A stretch of 64,000 nt of DNA from positions 1,184,501-1,248,500 of the forward strand of contig CP081098.1 in assembly GCA_025141015.1 (NCBI GenBank). Reading direction: 5' to 3'. The notes beneath the pieces were generated by a model. That model saw only the letters and a program-made list of their open reading frames with translations, searched no databases and had not been told where the DNA came from. The stretch is from Rhodobacteraceae bacterium M382 (lineage in GTDB: Bacteria; Pseudomonadota; Alphaproteobacteria; Rhodobacterales; Rhodobacteraceae). Made by a program: the position numbers and the translations under genes. Each line of letters begins with the position of its first letter. The first letter of the stretch is position 1. This document shows, piece by piece, positions 27,484-36,210 of this stretch.

Positions 27484-27575
27484 CCTGAAATCAATGTAAA
27501 AATATCAGGTACATTGAATGTGTGTCCTTTCGGGTTGTCAACAAATCTAAAAATCTCAGGGCATTGAGGCCTGAG
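27484..27575 (-). promoter_or_regulatory. PKS operon promoter with iterated CCTGA/TCAATG half-sites
   Basis: On the minus strand a perfect TTGACA (27541-27536) is followed after 17 bases by TTCAAT, a weak -10 candidate. The region carries CCTGA or its complement four times (starting near 27484, 27506, 27557 and 27571) and TCAATG or its complement three times (27491, 27512, 27562). Two copies form the near-direct repeat AATATCAGGTACATTGA and AATCTCAGGGCATTGA. TCAATGT and ACATTGA form a perfect inverted pair. These look like repeated operator half-sites around the promoter; the regulator is unknown. Confidence 0.5.
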
Positions 27576-27624
27576 TGTGGACAATATATGGTCATTTTTG
27601 CCCCATTTCATCCTGCCAGATTTG

Positions 27625-29082
27625 TTACAACAGGTTGCGTGGACGAGAGGGGTCACGGGGCCCACCCATGATCGGGCCATCGCCAAACAGGGACGGGCGG
27701 TCCTTGGAAACACCTGATTTCAATCGTTCGACATAGCCCAAGATTGCACCGACGCACATCCAGGTATAGGTCGTTAGCGTCGCGTTCAACAGCATGTCGA
27801 CCATGGTGACAGCAACGATCAGCGAGATGGCCGAGACCTCGGGGCTGGGCGGGGTGCGGGCGTCAGTACGCAACCACAACAGCCAGACAGGCAAAGCCAA
27901 AAGCCCCATTTCGGCCACATACCCGACCCAGCCAACAGTTCCAAAGACAATGATCCAACGCCCGTCGGGAATGGTAACGGATTCCCGAGAACGGATGTCC
28001 ACGATCAGGTTTCGACTCCATCCTCCCCAACCAAACCAGGGCTTTTCATGGGCCCGATTCATCAGGATTTCTTCGTTCAGCGCGCGATACGCCAGCGACT
28101 CGGCCCGGTCTGGGTTGAACTCCTGGGCCTGGGCAATGATGGCATCCATCGGCACCATGCCCAAGTTGCGCAGCATAGGATATGCAACCCCCATCAGCAC
28201 GAGAAACACTGCCAACCGCAGCTGCCATTGGGGCGACAGGAACAGGATGACCGGAACAAAGCACAGGCCATACAATTGCGATGCCAAGCTTTTGCACAGG
28301 ATCAAGGTCATGAAAAGCCACACAAGCGCGACAAGCCAACGGGTTTTTTCGTCCTGATCCAATACAGACCGGGCCAATGCGGCACAGGCCATCGCGGCTG
28401 TAGTCATGAAAAAGGCAACCCACAGGCCATGTTGCAGAAAGACAATGGGCCGGAACCCGCTGCCTCGGATCATCTGCGTGAAATCATGCTGAAAAAACCC
28501 ATAGACCCAGATGTTGATCTGCGGGCTGAACCGGATTTCAAATAGCGCTGGAACAGAGTAAATCAGCGCGCCAACCACAAGGGCAAGCAGCAATTCGCGC
28601 AGCCCGTGATCAGACGACAAATAGGCGCGTCCCAGGAAAAACGGCAACAGGACAATGAACTGATTGATCGTGACCGATCCCAGGTCCCGCCAGGTCAGGC
28701 CAGGCAGATGGGTCATGATGATCTGGATCGGATAACTGTTTTCGATGACATCGGCCAACAGAGGGTCGGTATTGGTGAACACCGTAGCAATGGTGCTGAG
28801 CAGAAACACGATAATCAATACGCGGGCACCACGGGACGAAGACCACATCGGCACCGGCTTTTTCATCATAAAGACGCACAGGACAAAGGCTGAAATCGCC
28901 GAAATCGTGTGTTTGTCCATATCCGGGACCAGGGGCAGATCGAATTCAGCGACCGGTGGCAGGATCAGGTACCCCCCCAGGATAGTCCAAATGATCGCCC
29001 GTTCCAGCGGGAGCCGCCGGAACAGAACGACCGCAATCAGCGGCCATATTAGGAGCATGGTAAAGGCCAACGCGTTGGGCAT
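27625..29082 (-). CDS. O-antigen ligase/Wzy-polymerase-like membrane protein
   Basis: A 485-residue protein with about 10-12 hydrophobic helices and a larger loop in the second half containing NRAHEKPWFGWGGWSRN, which resembles the Wzy_C region of O-antigen ligases and polysaccharide polymerases. The start is the ATG at 29082; the frame runs 99 codons further upstream without membrane-protein character and partly opposite the WecG-like gene. It probably polymerises or ligates lipid-linked repeat units in the periplasm. It lies 258 bp upstream of the PKS gene on the same strand. Confidence 0.72.
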   Translation of the reverse strand: MPNALAFTMLLIWPLIAVVLFRRLPLERAIIWTILGGYLILPPVAEFDLPLVPDMDKHTISAISAFVLCVFMMKKPVPMWSSSRGARVLIIVFLLSTIATVFTNTDPLLADVIENSYPIQIIMTHLPGLTWRDLGSVTINQFIVLLPFFLGRAYLSSDHGLRELLLALVVGALIYSVPALFEIRFSPQINIWVYGFFQHDFTQMIRGSGFRPIVFLQHGLWVAFFMTTAAMACAALARSVLDQDEKTRWLVALVWLFMTLILCKSLASQLYGLCFVPVILFLSPQWQLRLAVFLVLMGVAYPMLRNLGMVPMDAIIAQAQEFNPDRAESLAYRALNEEILMNRAHEKPWFGWGGWSRNLIVDIRSRESVTIPDGRWIIVFGTVGWVGYVAEMGLLALPVWLLWLRTDARTPPSPEVSAISLIVAVTMVDMLLNATLTTYTWMCVGAILGYVERLKSGVSKDRPSLFGDGPIMGGPRDPSRPRNLL

Positions 29083-29260
29083 GTGGCTGCTTTCGTGAAT
29101 TCGGGTCCCTGAAGAGCATAAGTTGCCTGCGCATCTGGGCAACCCTGTGGCTGGAACATGACAATATGGCAACGGCTGGCGGCAACCCCCGTCACGAGGT
29201 TTGCGCCAGTCGGGCAGAGGCCCTAAACCGCTAGGGGAATGGGTGTGAGGTAATCCGAAA

Positions 29261-30013
29261 GTGCAGTTCCGGTTCGACGGTGAAGTGATCGAAGTGAATA
29301 TGGGGGATTGGACCATGCTGTCTGCGGCCATCCAACAGCGGTTCGCGGCGCGGCGCGGTTTTGCACTTGCAACGATCAATCTGGACCATCTGGTGAAGCT
29401 CAGGGCCGACGCGGCGTTTCGCAGTGCCTATGCCGGGCAGGATCTGGTGGTTGCGGATGGCCATCCAATTGCCTGGTTGTCGAAAATTGCGGGCGACCCG
29501 GTGTCGGTGTTGCCAGGATCGGACCTGGTGTTGCCCCTGTGCCGTTTGGCTGCTGCACAGGGTGTATCGCTGGCTTTGGTGGGCAGCACGCAAGCCGCCT
29601 TGCAGGATGCGCGCGCGTATTTGACGGCAAAAGTGCCGGGCTTGCACGTGGTTCTGTGCCTGTCGCCCAGCCAGGGTTTTGATCCGCAAAGCGACGAAGC
29701 GGATCGCGTGTTACAGGCCGTTGCCGACAGCGGAGCCCGGTTGTGTTTTCTGGCGCTGGGTGCCCCCAGGCAGGAACGGCTGGCCTTTCGGGGCCGGGCC
29801 ATTGTACCGGATGTCGGGTTTGCCTCTGTTGGAGCGGGACTGGACTTTTTGGGCGGTCATCAACAGCGCGCCCCTTCCTGGGCCCGTCGGTTTGCGTTGG
29901 AATGGCTTTGGCGGGCACTGAACAATCCGCTGCGTCTGGGGCCGCGGTATCTGCGCTGTATTGCGATCCTGCCAGGGCAGGTGTTTCAGGCGCTCAAACT
30001 GCGGATGCAGTAA
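29261..30013 (+). CDS. WecG/TagA/CpsF-family glycosyltransferase
   Basis: A 250-residue GT26-family enzyme, which transfers a sugar such as N-acetylmannosaminuronate from a UDP-donor to a lipid-linked acceptor at the membrane. Typical blocks are ATINLDHLVKLRAD, VADGHPIAWLSK, LVGSTQAALQDA, CFLALGAPRQERLAF and the C-terminal ARRFALEWLWRALNNPLRLGPRY. The GTG at 29261 follows GTGAGG with good spacing. It is divergent from the ligase-like gene and converges on the GT2 gene at 30029. Confidence 0.9.
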   Translation: MQFRFDGEVIEVNMGDWTMLSAAIQQRFAARRGFALATINLDHLVKLRADAAFRSAYAGQDLVVADGHPIAWLSKIAGDPVSVLPGSDLVLPLCRLAAAQGVSLALVGSTQAALQDARAYLTAKVPGLHVVLCLSPSQGFDPQSDEADRVLQAVADSGARLCFLALGAPRQERLAFRGRAIVPDVGFASVGAGLDFLGGHQQRAPSWARRFALEWLWRALNNPLRLGPRYLRCIAILPGQVFQALKLRMQ

Positions 30014-30028
30014 CTGGCCGTGGTCGTG

Positions 30029-30979
30029 TCATTTGTATTCGATCAGACCGCGTTTTGAGGCCCGACGTTTATGCCACAGGAATTCCAGCGCGCCCTGCGC
30101 CTCGGGGAATTTGGCAACCACGGTAAAAAAGGCGGTCTCCAGCCCGAGGCGTCTGCTCAGGCGCAGCACTTGCGTTGGATAAAGCAGCAAGAGCGCCCAG
30201 CCCATCGGATGCAATACAGCAGACACAACAGCCGCAACCGGTAGGGCTACGCCCCAGACCAGAGCGCGTTGCGTTTCGCGGACCCAATGGCGTTCTGGTG
30301 GTGCCCCATGCAATGCCGCGCCTTCAGCAAAGGCAAACCCGGCTCTCCGGCTGCGTTGCCACCATTGAGAAAACCGCAGAATCCGGGCGTCATGGCGGGT
30401 CATTTCGGCGTTGATCCTCTGAATGGTCCACCCCTCCTGACGCAGCCGCACACAAAGTTCGGGTTCTTCGCCAGCGATCAGGTCATCGCGGTATCCGCCA
30501 ACCTGGCGCAACGCCTCGCGGCGCATCATGGCGTCGCCACCACAGGCCAGGGTCTCGCCCACCGGCGTGTCCCATTCCCGATCACAAAGCCGGTTGTAGA
30601 CCGAATCTTGCGGGGCCTGTTCGCGTCGCCGCCCGCAAACCACGGCGACTTTGGGCTGGTCACTTAGGACGGTGGCTGCGGTTGCGACCCAACCTGGGTC
30701 GACCGTACAGTCTCCGTCCACCAATTGCACAAAATCGCCCGGTGGCAGCTGCGCGATCCCGGCGTTGCGGGCCCGTGCAGCGGTAAAGGGGCGCGTCAGA
30801 TCCAGCTCGACCACCGTTGCCCCCAGATCGCGTGCGTGTTCGACGCTGCCGTCTGTTGACCCGCTGTCCACATAGACGATCTCGCGCACCTGTCCGGTCA
30901 GGGACCGCAGGCAGGCCAGCAACCTGTCTCCTTCATTGCGACCGATGACGACCGCGTCGATCCTTGCTTTGTCCGTCAT
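30029..30979 (-). CDS. glycosyltransferase family 2 coupled to gamma-glutamyltransferase gene
   Basis: A 316-residue GT-A enzyme: DAVVIGRNEGDRLLACL, YVDSGSTDGS, VQLVDGDCTVDPGW as donor site, EEPELCVRLRQEGW, and a hydrophobic segment near residues 225-265 suggesting membrane attachment. The order resembles ExoO/ExoM-type succinoglycan-like enzymes. Its ATG overlaps the stop of the gamma-glutamyltransferase gene by four bases. It is thus the last gene of a tamA-tamB-ggt-GT2 operon, although by function it belongs with the polysaccharide genes. Confidence 0.87.
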   Translation of the reverse strand: MTDKARIDAVVIGRNEGDRLLACLRSLTGQVREIVYVDSGSTDGSVEHARDLGATVVELDLTRPFTAARARNAGIAQLPPGDFVQLVDGDCTVDPGWVATAATVLSDQPKVAVVCGRRREQAPQDSVYNRLCDREWDTPVGETLACGGDAMMRREALRQVGGYRDDLIAGEEPELCVRLRQEGWTIQRINAEMTRHDARILRFSQWWQRSRRAGFAFAEGAALHGAPPERHWVRETQRALVWGVALPVAAVVSAVLHPMGWALLLLYPTQVLRLSRRLGLETAFFTVVAKFPEAQGALEFLWHKRRASKRGLIEYK

Positions 30980-32778
30980 CGTCCAACCGCATAGGCTTGC
31001 ATCAGGCGTGGCGTTGCTGCGGCATGCAACTGCCCGTTGGTCGTGCGCGAGGCGGCGGTCAAACGCCCCAGCGACCAGGCATCGGCCACGTCGACCCGAT
31101 GGCCGCGGTCTCGCAATGCGTCAATCACCATCGGTCCAAATCCGGGCTCGATCAGCAGCGCGCCGGGATTGGCAATTCGGGGGTAGAACGAACTTTGGGC
31201 GTGATCAATGTGAAACAAAGGTTCATCTATGGTGGATTGCAAACCCATCCTGCCATGTACCAATCGCAACAGATAGATCAATTGCCATTGGTCCTGTTGG
31301 TCGCCGCCCGGAGTACCAAAGGCCAGCATACGCCCATCAGGATCACGGGCCATCGACGGGGACAGGGTTGTGCGAGGGCGCCGCCCGGGTGCAAGAGATG
31401 AAGGCAGCCCGTCTTCGAGCCAGAACATCTGGGCCCGACTGTTCAATGGCATCCCCAGCCCCGGCACCACTGGCGAGCTTTGCAGCCAACCACCCGAGGG
31501 GGTCGCCGACACCATGTTGCCCCAGCGGTCGACCACGTCCAGATGGCAGGTGTCGCCGCGTCGTTCGCCCAGATGTGCCATGGTCGGCTCCCCCGATCCG
31601 ATGGTTTCGCCCGGATCAAAGGGTTGGGCCGCGCGGGCAATGGCGGCTCGGGCCCAGGCTTCAAACCCGTGCAGTTCGCCGGGACGCTGTTCGTTGCTGG
31701 CCGTCTGTGCCATCAACGTGCGGCGCTGATTGGCATAGGCGGGCGACAAGAGCTGGGCCAGGGGGATATCCGTATGTGCCGGGTCGCCGTAGTACGCTTC
31801 GCGATCGGCAAACGCCAGTTTCATCGCCTCGCTCACCACATGGGTAAAATCGGCCCCTGTCAGGTTCATGCGGTCCAGCGGTAAACCCGACAGCAGGTTG
31901 AGCGACTGCAACAGAAGTGGCCCTTGGCTCCAGACCCCACATTTCCAGACATCCCAGCCGTGATAAGTGGTCGAAGTCGGCTGTTCATAGGTGGCCGACC
32001 AATCGGCCATGTCCTGTCCTGTCAGCACGCCCCTGCGTCGGGCCCCGCCACCGTCCATCAAACAGGCCGTGCGGACAAATTGGTCAATTCTGTCTGCGAC
32101 AAAGCCCTGATAGAAGGCGCGTCGGGCGGCATCAATCTGGGACGTGCGGCCCTGGGCCGATCCTGCCTCGGCCAGCAATCGTTCCCAGGTGTCGGCCAAA
32201 TCGGGGTTGGCAAACAGAGATCCGGGCGCTGGGGGACGGTCGCCAGGCAGCCAAGTGACAGCAGAACTGGGCCATTCGGTGCGGAAAAAATCGGCCAGTT
32301 CGGTAATCTCTGTCGAGACCCGGTGCAAAACAGGATGGCCGGTGCGGGCGTAATGAATGGCGGGTTCCAGAACGTCCGCCAAGGGCAACCGACCATGGTC
32401 ACGCAACATCACCATCCAGGCGTCAAACGCACCTGGAACCACCGTGGCCAACAGGCCGGAACCGGGGATTCGGTCCAGCCCCTGATCACGGTAATGGGCA
32501 ATGGTTGCCGCCGCAGGCGCAACCCCTTGTCCACAAATGACCGTCGGGCTGTCTTCGCCTGCCGGCCAGATCAATACGGGCATGTCCCCCAGCGGTCCAT
32601 TCAGATGTGGTTCCACCACCTGCAGAACAAACCCCATTGCGGCCGCGGCATCAAAGGCATTGCCGCCGATTTCAAGCATCCGCATTCCGACAGTCGATGC
32701 GATCCAATGGGTCGACGTGGCCACCCCGAACGTGCCCGCGATTTCCGGGCGAGTGGTAAAGGGTGGCGCTGACTGCAT
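30976..32778 (-). CDS. gamma-glutamyltransferase family protein
   Basis: A 600-residue Ntn-hydrolase. Family features: GGNAFDAAAAMGFVLQVVEPH at the N-terminus and Thr410 in RGDTCHLDVVDRWGNMVSAT, the expected autoprocessing nucleophile, followed by TPSGGWLQSSP. The late segment GTPGGDQQDQWQL also matches. No signal peptide is visible (QSAPPFTTRPEIAG), unlike the periplasmic GGT of enterobacteria, so it may be cytoplasmic. Its ATG directly follows the tamB stop without a spacer, and it overlaps the downstream GT2 gene. Substrate unknown. Confidence 0.9.
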   Translation of the reverse strand: MQSAPPFTTRPEIAGTFGVATSTHWIASTVGMRMLEIGGNAFDAAAAMGFVLQVVEPHLNGPLGDMPVLIWPAGEDSPTVICGQGVAPAAATIAHYRDQGLDRIPGSGLLATVVPGAFDAWMVMLRDHGRLPLADVLEPAIHYARTGHPVLHRVSTEITELADFFRTEWPSSAVTWLPGDRPPAPGSLFANPDLADTWERLLAEAGSAQGRTSQIDAARRAFYQGFVADRIDQFVRTACLMDGGGARRRGVLTGQDMADWSATYEQPTSTTYHGWDVWKCGVWSQGPLLLQSLNLLSGLPLDRMNLTGADFTHVVSEAMKLAFADREAYYGDPAHTDIPLAQLLSPAYANQRRTLMAQTASNEQRPGELHGFEAWARAAIARAAQPFDPGETIGSGEPTMAHLGERRGDTCHLDVVDRWGNMVSATPSGGWLQSSPVVPGLGMPLNSRAQMFWLEDGLPSSLAPGRRPRTTLSPSMARDPDGRMLAFGTPGGDQQDQWQLIYLLRLVHGRMGLQSTIDEPLFHIDHAQSSFYPRIANPGALLIEPGFGPMVIDALRDRGHRVDVADAWSLGRLTAASRTTNGQLHAAATPRLMQAYAVGR

Positions 32779-35700
32779 TCAATAATCCCGTTCGAAAAAG
32801 AGCCCGATACTGGATTCCCCTATCGAGTTTACAGACCCTTTTGCCGTCACGTTGTCGGTAATATCAAGGTTCAGCTTCAGCTCGGTTTCCCCGCGCGTGT
32901 TGACCGTGAAATTGGTGTACAGCCCGTCCGCCAGATAAGCGCCGGCGCCAAATTGGGCTGCGCCGCTGCTGTCGGTACCGACATCGACGGTATCGGCACC
33001 CAATTCTTCGCGAACCTTTTTGCCGCCAGCATCTCCACGGCCGCTGAGCCGCGCCACCGAAGTCGCCAGCTGCGCCAGCGCCAGGGGCGACATATCTTCG
33101 ATATTGGTTCCGAAAAGCAAAAGGGCCAGCACCTCTTCGGTGGGGCGTGGAGGATCCGATGTTGCCGTGACCTCGGGGGCCGAGATTGGCCCTGAAATAT
33201 CCAATGTGGCGGTGCCGCTGTCGGTATTGGTGCTGGATTCAAATTCCAGATACGGCGTCAGATCGCCTTGCAGCGTCACGAGACCCTTGGTCAAATCCAA
33301 CCGTCTCCCCAGGAAGTCAAACGTGCCGCGGATCAATTCGATCTGGCCTGATGGAACCAGATTTGCAGCTGTGCCGCCGATCTTGATTTCACCGCCCAAT
33401 TCAGCCTGCAAGCCACGTCCGCGGGCAAAAACCTTGTTGGGGGCGCTCAGCAACAGGTCCAACCCGATATCCGGCCCGCTGCCAGACGATGCCGTTTCAA
33501 TCAACCCGGCGCGGCTGCGGGTGCGCCGGGCAGAGGCCGGTTCGTTCACGTGACGGATCGGCGGAATCGGTGCCGTTGTTACCGACCCTGAGACGTTGGC
33601 CAGATTGATTTCGGTATCAGAAAAAGTAACCGTTCCGGCCAGATCGCTGCGACCGGTCAGGGCACCGCGATAGGACAGGCGTCCGTTGGCGGTGGTGGTG
33701 AACACCAGATTGTCGGTCACGATCCAGTCATTCAGCGCAATATCCAACCCGGACTGAAACGGAGCCTGGAGTGCCACGGGGCCAGACACCTGAAAATTGC
33801 CACCGTTGCGCGAGACACCGCTGACTTGAACTGTCGCGGTGGACGCTGCCAGCCGAACGTCGGCGGCCAGATCGTTGATGCTTTGTTTGGCACCTGGCAG
33901 GGCCAGCGACGTCCCGCCGGTTGTGATCGTTCCGCTCAGTGCATCAAGCGACGGTGTCCCCTTGAGCGCGAGATCGAATTCGGCAATGCCTTTGACAGTA
34001 TTGGGTTTGATGAACAGGTTGGCAGCATCCAGCCGCAGCTGGCCCTTGGCTGTCATGTCGGCGGTGCCGGTGGGTTCATCCCAGCTGCCAGCGATTTCTG
34101 TTGCGATGCCGGCCGGGCCAGTGGCCTTGGTGTCGATTTGCCAGACACCATCGCGGCGACTTGCGGTGCCCTGGGCCGTCAATGTTCCCGCGATTTCCGG
34201 GAAGAACCTCTGCAACTCCGAAAGTGTCGCGTCAAAGTTGAAGTCGGCCTGACCGTCAAAGGTCGCAGAGCCATCCAATGCGGCATAGGAGGTGTGCGGC
34301 CCATCCAACCGCATGGTCCCGGTCAGGGTATTGTCCTCGCGTGTGACATCGCCCCCCAGCGTCAGGGGACCGGATACCCCCGGCACGAGCGGGGCCAGAT
34401 CGAACAGCCGGGCATCCAGCCGCAACTGGCCGTCCCGGCTGGAAAGCGTGCCATTGGCCGTGGCCTCGAACCCGGTGGCCGAGAGCGCAAATTGGTCGAT
34501 GGAGATACCATCTGCCCCCCGCTCAGCCTTGAGCTTTAGGGTGCTGACCCCGCTGAGCATCGGGTCAACCTGTTCGATATTGGCGCTCAGATCCTGGGCC
34601 AGCATGTTCAGCTCAACCCCATAGGTCCCCGACAGCGGTGCGCCGGTTGCGTCGATGTCGGCGGTGATCCGGCCGCCCAGATCCTGCCCGGCAACCCCGG
34701 AGAACCGCGACAGATCCGAGGCGACCAGACGCAGCGCTGTGTCGAATTCCAACCCGCTGTCCAACCCTTTGAGTCCGAAATCACCCTGTGCTCCATAGCC
34801 GTCGCCGCGCAAAGTCATCTGACGCAGGCGGAACGCCTCGCCATCGGTCAAAAGGCGGGTATCCAGTGTAATATCGCGTCCCACGGCCTGGTTCAGGTCC
34901 TGATCCGTGAATGTCAGCCCCTCCAGCGCAGCAGTCAACTGTGCGTCCAAGGCAAGTCCGGCGCTTTGGTCCAACGTGCCGCTGAGCGTGATGTCGGCCG
35001 CGTTCAATGAGGTGTCCGGGCGGGAAAGATCCCGCAGGGCGGCGACCAGTTCGAAGGCATTGCCGCTGTTTTTGTCTTTGATCAGGTTCAGCGACGCCCC
35101 GGTGATCCGCGTCGGTGGCCCCGACAGCGGCAGCAAAACAGTGGTAGCGCTGGGGACCGGCCGGACCTCTGCTTTTAGACGGGCCTCGTTCAGCTTGCCA
35201 CCAGGGGCCATGGACATCTGTCCTGACAGATCCAGCGCAGCCGAGCGCAGGTCAAGCCGATCCAGCCGGATTGATCCGTCGGGGTCACTTTGACCTTTGA
35301 CGTCCAGCCGGGTGTCGGTTCCAAAGAAGGGGCGATACTCTTCGGGCATCAACGCGGTGACGTCGCCGCCCAGATCGGCGGAAAAGCCAATACTGTTTGC
35401 CGCTTCGGGATCATCCGAGGGCAGGGCCTTGAGCGCGACCTGACCTGCGAGACGGTCCTGCCCGTTGGTCGCCAATGTGATGTCCGAGGTGAAATCCGCG
35501 ACCGGACCGCTGCCTTTGGCCGTCAGCGCAATTGCCGGTTTTCCGGGGAGCGAGATGAGTGAGGAGGCCAACCCACCGGCCCCTTCGATCAGGGCCAGAT
35601 CCAGTGTCAGTTGGCTGGTTTCATTGGCAAATCCGGCGATCAGATCAAACCGGTCCCCTTGTCTGTCCAGACGTTTGACCGCCAAAGACGTGTCCAATGT

Positions 35701-36210
35701 GCCATCGGCCAGCTGCAACGCGCCTTTGAGCGACAGCAGAGCAGGTTCACCAATCAGAGCTTTGCCCAAAATGACCGACTCCACCCGCAATTCTCCCAGC
35801 TCGATGGCAACGGGCAGTTCAGGCAGCTGAAACGGTTGTGCTTCGGGGCTGGGCAGATCGGCCGGGGCATCCACCGGATTGGGCGCGCGGGTTACTTCGA
35901 TCTTGTCGGCCCCCAGCGAATTGACCGAAAACCGGCCCCGCAGCAAAGCCAACCGATTCCAGTCCAGTTCGGCACCGTGCAGGGTCAGCCAGATTCCATC
36001 GTCGTCCGCCACGGTGATCTGTTCGATCGTGGCACGCGAGCTAAAGGTACCCTCAAGCCCCTTGACCTTGATCGTGCGGCTGTCACTGGACAAGGTGTTC
36101 TGCAGGAAATCGACCAGCAGCCCACCGGCTTCGTCTTCCTCCTCGGCAGCGAGATCCATCGGAACAAGGCTGAGGGCGGCGCAGAAGCTATATGAAAGAA
36201 TACGTTTCAA
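32779..36210 (-). CDS. tamB: TamB-type translocation and assembly module protein
   Basis: 1143 residues, inner-membrane anchored or periplasmic, with an N-terminal signal-like segment (ILSYSFCAALSLVPMDLAAE) and long runs of beta-rich, repetitive sequence. The C-terminal TamB domain is recognisable: SGQIELIRGTFDFLGRRLDLTKG, then PTEEVLALLLFGTNIEDMSPLALAQLA and a final SIGLFFERDY. TamB bridges the periplasm, working with TamA in outer-membrane protein insertion and phospholipid transport. Its ATG overlaps the tamA stop by four bases. It is shorter than E. coli TamB (about 1260) but normal for Rhodobacteraceae. Confidence 0.95.
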   Translation of the reverse strand: MKRILSYSFCAALSLVPMDLAAEEEDEAGGLLVDFLQNTLSSDSRTIKVKGLEGTFSSRATIEQITVADDDGIWLTLHGAELDWNRLALLRGRFSVNSLGADKIEVTRAPNPVDAPADLPSPEAQPFQLPELPVAIELGELRVESVILGKALIGEPALLSLKGALQLADGTLDTSLAVKRLDRQGDRFDLIAGFANETSQLTLDLALIEGAGGLASSLISLPGKPAIALTAKGSGPVADFTSDITLATNGQDRLAGQVALKALPSDDPEAANSIGFSADLGGDVTALMPEEYRPFFGTDTRLDVKGQSDPDGSIRLDRLDLRSAALDLSGQMSMAPGGKLNEARLKAEVRPVPSATTVLLPLSGPPTRITGASLNLIKDKNSGNAFELVAALRDLSRPDTSLNAADITLSGTLDQSAGLALDAQLTAALEGLTFTDQDLNQAVGRDITLDTRLLTDGEAFRLRQMTLRGDGYGAQGDFGLKGLDSGLEFDTALRLVASDLSRFSGVAGQDLGGRITADIDATGAPLSGTYGVELNMLAQDLSANIEQVDPMLSGVSTLKLKAERGADGISIDQFALSATGFEATANGTLSSRDGQLRLDARLFDLAPLVPGVSGPLTLGGDVTREDNTLTGTMRLDGPHTSYAALDGSATFDGQADFNFDATLSELQRFFPEIAGTLTAQGTASRRDGVWQIDTKATGPAGIATEIAGSWDEPTGTADMTAKGQLRLDAANLFIKPNTVKGIAEFDLALKGTPSLDALSGTITTGGTSLALPGAKQSINDLAADVRLAASTATVQVSGVSRNGGNFQVSGPVALQAPFQSGLDIALNDWIVTDNLVFTTTANGRLSYRGALTGRSDLAGTVTFSDTEINLANVSGSVTTAPIPPIRHVNEPASARRTRSRAGLIETASSGSGPDIGLDLLLSAPNKVFARGRGLQAELGGEIKIGGTAANLVPSGQIELIRGTFDFLGRRLDLTKGLVTLQGDLTPYLEFESSTNTDSGTATLDISGPISAPEVTATSDPPRPTEEVLALLLFGTNIEDMSPLALAQLATSVARLSGRGDAGGKKVREELGADTVDVGTDSSGAAQFGAGAYLADGLYTNFTVNTRGETELKLNLDITDNVTAKGSVNSIGESSIGLFFERDY

